Positions 4,693-8,401 of a stretch of DNA of 8,401 nucleotides are shown here, in pieces. How positions within the stretch are numbered: position 1 is the first letter of the stretch; every line of letters begins with the position of its first letter. This DNA is from JAMXLO01 sp041487355 (GTDB lineage Bacteria; Pseudomonadota; Alphaproteobacteria; Acetobacterales; Acetobacteraceae), in NCBI GenBank assembly GCA_041487355.1, contig JBGPND010000220.1, positions 1 through 8,401 on the forward strand. Direction: 5' to 3'. The notes under the pieces are model-generated. The model was not told the DNA's origin. It ran no database searches and saw only the letters and a program-made list of their open reading frames with translations. The translations under genes were made by a program, and so were the position numbers.

Positions 4693-7497
4693 TCAAGCGG
4701 GCAGCGATTCGCCGAGGAAGTCGCGCGTCTGCCGCACGGCCTCGGCGAGGCCGACGCGCCGGATCACAACCCCGGCAGGAAAGGCGGACAGCAGGCGCGA
4801 GGGAGTCTGGCGGTCGAGCAGTACGAACACGCCGCGGTCGGTGGCGCGGCGGATCAGCCGGCCGAAGGCCTGGCGCAGGCGCAGGCGCGCGATCCTGTCG
4901 TCATAGGCTTTCGGATCGCCCTCCGAGAGATGGATGCGGCGCTCGCGATGTAGAATGTCGGGACGCGGCCAGGGGACTTTCTCGAACACCACGAGGCGGA
5001 GTGCGCGGCCTGGCACATCGACCCCGTCGCGCATCGCGTCGGTGCCGAGCAGGCAGCTCTCCTCCTCGGTGCGGAAGATGTCGACCAGGGTGGCGTTGCC
5101 CATCGCGTCGACGTGCTGGGCGTAGAGCGGGATGCCGGCTTCCTCCAGCTCGGGGGCGATGCGCGCGTGTACCGCCTGCAACCGGCGGATGGCGGTGAAC
5201 AGGCCGAGTGCGCCACCGCCCGCCGCGATGAACAATGCGCGATAGGCCGCGGCAAGTTGCGGGATGTCGCCGGTGGCGACGTCCGTCACAATGAGGGCAC
5301 GGGTCTGGGTGGCGTAGTCGAACGGGCTGGCGACGGCGGCGCGGATCGCCGGCGACGGCAGATGCGGGGCGCCGACGCGTGCCTCGGCCGAGGCCCAGGC
5401 GGTTTCCGGGTCCGCGTCGCCCGAATCGCGCAGCGTCGCGGAGGTGACCAGCAGGCCCTGCGCGGGTGCGGCGAGGGTTGCGGCGAACGGGATGGTCGGG
5501 TCGAGCCAGTGGCGGTGCAGCCCGACATCGACATCTCGCGGGCCGTCAGTGCGCTGCACGCGGAGGAACAGGATATGGCCAGGGCGGCTGCCTGGCTCGG
5601 ATCGCGGTTCGTTCAAAGCGCGCAACATGCCCTGCCAGGCGGACAACGGGTGCAAGGCACGGCGGTTGAGCGAGCGGCCAGCGGCTTCGATGCGGTTGCG
5701 CGTCGCCGCGTCCATGTCGTCCGCCTCCTCGTCGAGGCGCGCGAGCAGGCGTTCGCGCAGCGTGGCGAGGGGTTCGGCGATGCGCGCCAGCGCGCGGGCG
5801 AGCCGATCCGCGGCCTCCGCGACGCCGGGCCCGGGCGGGAAGACATCGCACTCCAATGCTCCGCGCGCTGATTCGCCATCCCCGCCGGTGCGGGCGAACA
5901 CCTGGTGGCGGATCAGGCGCAGGAAGGCCTCGGTCGGGTTCGGTCTGCCGGTATCCAGGCCGCCCAGGTCGGGATGTTCATTCGCGAGCCGGGTGTACCA
6001 GCCGGGAGCGGGCAGCGCACGCGCCGCCTGCAGCGCTGCTTCCAGGGGCGTTTCCAGCATCGGGCGGGCCGCCACCAGCTCCTCGATCCGCCGCTTCAGG
6101 CCGCGGGCGCGCGATCGGCCCCCCTCGGCGCCGAGCAGCCAGCGGCGCAGTTCGGCGGTCTCCAGGCCGGACAGTTCGGCGGAGAATGCGCCGTCCGCCG
6201 CGTCGAACACGTGGTGGCCTTCGTCGAACACGTATCGGGTAGGGACGGTGCTGTCGTCGAGCCCACCCCATGCGGCCTGGGTCATCACCAGGGCATGGTT
6301 GGCAACGACAAGCTGCGCGGTGCGCGCCCGGCGGATCGTGTGTTCGACGAAGCAGCGCCGCCAGTGCGGGCAGGCGGCGTGGATGCATTCGCCGCGCCGG
6401 TCGGCGAGGCTGAGGATGGTGGCAGTGCCGAACAATTCGGCGAGCCAGCCGGGCAGGTCGCCGCCCTGGATGTCGCCATCTCCTGTGACCAGCGCCCAGC
6501 GGGCGACCAGGCCGAGCGGGATGACCGATGCCGGTGTTAGCCCCGAAGTGGCGGGGCTCAGGGCGTCCTCCAGGTTGAGCAGGCAGAGGTAGTTCTCCCT
6601 GCCCTTGCGCACCACCACGCGCCTGTGGCGTTCGGTCGGGTCGGGGAACAGGTGCGCCAGCTCGGCGTAGATCTGGCGTTGCAGGTGGCGGGTGAAGGTG
6701 CTGATCCACACGGCGCCGTGGTTCTTCTCCGCCCACAGACTGGCGGGGGCGAGGTAGCCGAGCGTCTTGCCCGTTCCGGTGCCGGCTTCCGCCAGCACGA
6801 GGTGCGGATCGCCGCGAGTTTCGCGCGGCGCGAAGGCGGCGGCGGCGGCACCGGCGTAGTCGGCCTGGCCCGGTCGCTGTTCCGCATGCGGTCCGAGCAT
6901 GCTGGCGAGCCGTGAGCGTGCTTCGGCTTCTCCCACCGGATGCGCCGACGGCGGTGGCAGCGGCGCGGTGTCCTCCCATTCCGGCAGGCGCTTCCACACG
7001 CGCAGCGCCTCGCTCGACGGCGCCGCATCCGGCCGGCCGAGCGCCGCCGTGACGAACGGCGCCCAGCCCCAGCCGGCCTGGCCCATGCGCGCCGCCAGCC
7101 CCGCGGCATCGCGGTTCGGGGCGATGTCGCGGCCAAGCGAGAGCCGGTGCAGCAATGCCGCGGCGAGTTCCGGCAACAGCGCCGCCTCGGCTTGCAGGCC
7201 GCCGGTCGGCGGTTCGAAATCCAGCATCAGGGCGAGGCCGCGCGGTGTCGGTGCGGCGGGGCGGGCCGGCAATGCGAAGGCGAACAGTTCCAGCAGATCG
7301 AATGCCGGCATGCCGCGGAGGCCGAGCCTGCGGAACGTCGCGGGTGCATGAACCAGCATGGGCGGCGGCAGGCTGCGCAGGCGCGCGGCTGCCTCCGCCG
7401 CGGGCAGCAGCAGCAGCTCGCCGTCGGCGGTGAAGATGGCGGCGCGGCCGTGGCCGGCTACGACGGCAGGCGCGTCGGGCAGGGCAATTCGCGCCAT
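4693..7497 (-). CDS. DinG/XPD-type iron-sulfur ATP-dependent DNA helicase
   Basis: A 934-residue superfamily 2 helicase, expected to unwind DNA 5' to 3' during repair or at R-loops and replication blocks. Seen in order: a Q-motif-like EQRPGQADYA (206-215); Walker A AEAGTGTGKT (236-245); four cysteines C305, C371, C376 and C382 placed as in the 4Fe-4S domain of DinG and XPD; the DEAH-type box DEGH (425-428); VTSATL (684-689); GTDAMRDGVDVPG (818-830); and QAFGRLIRR (876-884). All motor motifs look intact. The first 205 residues are not part of the motor. Around 48-90 they recall a DnaQ-type exonuclease (HAPATF, then FDLLELFAFALPA), but the acidic catalytic motifs are not evident. ATG 7497 is chosen over an in-frame TTG at 7539; GAGAG lies very close to it, so the start is moderately sure. 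It is about 200 residues longer than Escherichia coli DinG. Confidence 0.93.
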   Translation of the reverse strand: MARIALPDAPAVVAGHGRAAIFTADGELLLLPAAEAAARLRSLPPPMLVHAPATFRRLGLRGMPAFDLLELFAFALPARPAAPTPRGLALMLDFEPPTGGLQAEAALLPELAAALLHRLSLGRDIAPNRDAAGLAARMGQAGWGWAPFVTAALGRPDAAPSSEALRVWKRLPEWEDTAPLPPPSAHPVGEAEARSRLASMLGPHAEQRPGQADYAGAAAAAFAPRETRGDPHLVLAEAGTGTGKTLGYLAPASLWAEKNHGAVWISTFTRHLQRQIYAELAHLFPDPTERHRRVVVRKGRENYLCLLNLEDALSPATSGLTPASVIPLGLVARWALVTGDGDIQGGDLPGWLAELFGTATILSLADRRGECIHAACPHWRRCFVEHTIRRARTAQLVVANHALVMTQAAWGGLDDSTVPTRYVFDEGHHVFDAADGAFSAELSGLETAELRRWLLGAEGGRSRARGLKRRIEELVAARPMLETPLEAALQAARALPAPGWYTRLANEHPDLGGLDTGRPNPTEAFLRLIRHQVFARTGGDGESARGALECDVFPPGPGVAEAADRLARALARIAEPLATLRERLLARLDEEADDMDAATRNRIEAAGRSLNRRALHPLSAWQGMLRALNEPRSEPGSRPGHILFLRVQRTDGPRDVDVGLHRHWLDPTIPFAATLAAPAQGLLVTSATLRDSGDADPETAWASAEARVGAPHLPSPAIRAAVASPFDYATQTRALIVTDVATGDIPQLAAAYRALFIAAGGGALGLFTAIRRLQAVHARIAPELEEAGIPLYAQHVDAMGNATLVDIFRTEEESCLLGTDAMRDGVDVPGRALRLVVFEKVPWPRPDILHRERRIHLSEGDPKAYDDRIARLRLRQAFGRLIRRATDRGVFVLLDRQTPSRLLSAFPAGVVIRRVGLAEAVRQTRDFLGESLPA

Positions 7498-7767
7498 GGC
7501 TCTCGGCTGGCTGAGGTCACGGCTGATCCCTAGACGCAATCAGGACGCGGCGCCATCGCGGAGGGCAGCCAAGCAAGCGCAGCCAGGCACAAGCGAGGAA
7601 GTTTCTACACGGGCTCCACCGAGGCTCCATGGAGAGCCACGGAGGAAGAGAAAACGGCGCTTCGCGCGGAGCGCATTCATCCTTTTTCCTTCTACCATGA
7701 AAATAGGAAGGGCGAGCCTCGAGCCATTCCATCATGGCCGGGCCTGACCCCATAGGCATCAGGATAA

Positions 7768-7828
7768 GCAGCCGTGTGAGGCAACGTCCTCCCCCTCCCC
7801 TTGCGGGAGGGAGTTGGGGGAGGGGGCG
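7768..7828 (+). repeat. G-rich palindromic repeat, copy A
   Basis: The core CCCCTTGCGGGAGGG (7797-7811) followed by a GTTGGGGGAGGGGG tail matches copy B in reverse. Upstream it keeps GCAG..GTGTGA (7768-7779), also present in copy B, with about 8 extra bases before the core. Copies A and B face each other with their G-rich ends about 36 bp apart and could form one large hairpin. Confidence 0.75.
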
Positions 7829-7864
7829 TCTCAACATGGAAGGCGTTGATTTCGTGCGGCTTCA

Positions 7865-7959
7865 CCCCTCCCCCCAACCCCCTCCCGCAAGGGGCTACGG
7901 TTGTCACACAACTGCGGAACGACTTGCCAACCCGCCTTATATCCGAATCGATGCGCACA
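7865..7959 (-). repeat. G-rich palindromic repeat, copy B (extended)
   Basis: Read on the minus strand it holds TGTGCG, 31 bases, TCGTTCCGCA, then CCGTAGCCCCTTGCGGGAGG and a G-rich tail. The same elements in the same order and spacing occur on the plus strand in copy C. It is thus one arm of an inverted repeat of about 95 bp, separated from copy C by 118 bp. Confidence 0.7.
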
Positions 7960-8077
7960 ACGGTTACGGGATAGGGTGTGATTCGCATGATCGGGGCAAG
8001 CCTTGGGCGGTTTGGCGACAAGCGGCTGGCATGTGTGGGTGGGGCGCTGCTGGCGGCGATGCAGCGGCAACGGACGC

Positions 8078-8171
8078 TGTGCGTCCACCGGCTGGCGGGC
8101 TGGCGGCTGGCTATTCGTTCCGCACATGTGCGACTCCCGTAGCCCGCGCGGGAGGGGGTCGGGGGAGGGGT
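8078..8171 (+). repeat. G-rich palindromic repeat, copy C (extended)
   Basis: It begins TGTGCG (8078-8083), has the same 31-base interval, then TCGTTCCGCA (8115-8124), CCGTAGCCC and the G-rich tail GGGAGGGGGTCGGGGGAGGGG. It ends immediately before the stop codon of the malic enzyme gene (8172-8174), so it forms the first bases of that gene's 3' untranslated region and may end or stabilise its mRNA. A perfect 12-bp palindrome CGCACATGTGCG lies inside (8121-8132); copy B keeps only part of it. Confidence 0.7.
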
Positions 8172-8401
8172 CTACCGCCATGCCGTCTGATAGGCCGCCA
8201 GGCACGCCAGATCGACGATCTGGCTGACCGAGGCGTCCATCGGCATGATCTGCACCGGCCGCTCCAGGCCCAACAGCAGCGGCCCGATCGTGCTGCCGCC
8301 GCCCAGCCTGCGCGCGAGGCTCGAGGTGATATGGGCCGAATGTAGCCCCGGCATCACCAGCACATTGGCATCCGCGGTCAGCCGGCAGAACGGATACAGC
8401 G
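8172..8401 (-). CDS. maeB: NADP-type malic enzyme, C-terminal phosphotransacetylase-like end (5' truncated)
   Basis: The frame is open from the right edge (LYPFCRLTADANVLVMPGLH) to the TAG at 8172-8174, giving the last 76 residues. The phrases ANVLVMPGLHSAHI, LGGGSTIGPLLLGLERPVQI and SQIVDLACLAAY are characteristic of the tail of the multidomain malic enzymes of alphaproteobacteria, which carry a phosphotransacetylase-like C-terminal domain with a regulatory rather than transferase role. The full enzyme decarboxylates malate to pyruvate in the cytosol with NAD(P). A stand-alone phosphate acetyltransferase has a related end and is the main alternative. The start lies beyond the window. A GTG at 8361-8363 is internal, not a start. 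No truncation or frameshift is seen in the visible part. Confidence 0.82.
   Translation of the reverse strand, partial: LYPFCRLTADANVLVMPGLHSAHITSSLARRLGGGSTIGPLLLGLERPVQIMPMDASVSQIVDLACLAAYQTAWR

Larger units (their letters stand above)
7498..8171. other. 674-bp spacer between malic enzyme and helicase genes
   Basis: No convincing protein or RNA gene is seen. From 7540 to 7760 the sequence is lower in GC (for example 7651-7710), includes the 10-bp palindrome CTCCATGGAG at 7625-7634, and may contain the helicase promoter, though no clear -35/-10 pair stands out. From 7768 to 8171 it holds three copies of a G-rich repeat, listed separately. The stretch between the second and third copies (7960-8077) shows nothing recognisable. 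Open frames here on both strands run into the repeats and read RSP...GxG-type peptides, as such repeats commonly do. Confidence 0.6.

Noticed and set aside
5978..6997. A 339-codon minus-strand frame inside the helicase gene, and similar plus-strand frames
   Set aside because: Arginine/proline/alanine-rich shadow frames; the overlapping helicase frame carries all motor motifs and the cysteine cluster.
7661..7700. A GCGCTTCGCGCGGAGCGC stem followed by a T-rich stretch, considered as a plus-strand terminator
   Set aside because: Only five pairs, the T-run is displaced from the stem, and no plus-strand gene ends here.
7517..7837. A 106-codon minus-strand frame upstream of the helicase
   Set aside because: It starts inside repeat copy A, has no family resemblance, and runs over the helicase start region.
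7831..8205. A 124-codon minus-strand frame reading across copies C and B, overlapping the malic enzyme end
   Set aside because: Most of it is repeat-derived sequence in an alternative frame. It is treated as part of the repeat finding rather than as a gene.
1..8401. CRISPR arrays, transposases, phage genes, tRNA or rRNA genes, and defence systems
   Set aside because: Looked for on both strands; no regularly spaced repeats, integrase or transposase motifs, or recognisable RNA genes were found.

Overview
The window is very GC-rich and almost entirely coded on the minus strand. Codon usage, the style of the malic enzyme and helicase, and the G-rich palindromic intergenic repeats suggest an alphaproteobacterial chromosome, perhaps Acetobacteraceae/Rhodospirillales. 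This taxonomic call is an impression, since there is no rRNA or other marker gene here.

Layout, left to right. The last 46 codons of an unrecognised plus-strand gene end at 143. A 216-bp convergent spacer follows, with repeats of an 8-bp motif and a 9-bp-stem inverted repeat. Next come minus-strand genes: a short-chain dehydrogenase (360-1184) and, just upstream of it, an EamA/DMT-type transporter (1233-2153). A spacer then carries a 23-bp exact copy of part of the phoR gene. After it lie a small coiled-coil plus membrane-anchor protein (2291-2575) and a PhoR-type sensor histidine kinase (2641-4035). A 150-bp cluster of GC-rich palindromes separates phoR from a TerB-like gene (4210-4641), which sits 51 bp downstream of a large DinG/XPD-type iron-sulfur helicase gene (4693-7497). 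A 674-bp non-coding stretch (7498-8171) holds three copies of a second, different G-rich repeat. The window ends in the C-terminus of a malic enzyme carrying a phosphotransacetylase-like tail (8172-8401, truncated by the window edge).

How the genes work together. Two short same-strand pairs look co-transcribed: transporter to dehydrogenase (48-bp gap) and helicase to TerB-like (51-bp gap). PhoR is probably a phosphate-starvation sensor, but no phoB, pst or phoU gene lies beside it here. I see no phage, transposase, CRISPR array, toxin-antitoxin pair or recognisable defence locus. The least ordinary material is in the spacers. The main case is a diverged inverted pair of about 95-bp units (7865-7959 and 8078-8171) whose similarity extends beyond the G-rich palindrome and looks partly codon-patterned. 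The N-terminal region of the helicase, which resembles a degenerate exonuclease fold, is also worth attention.
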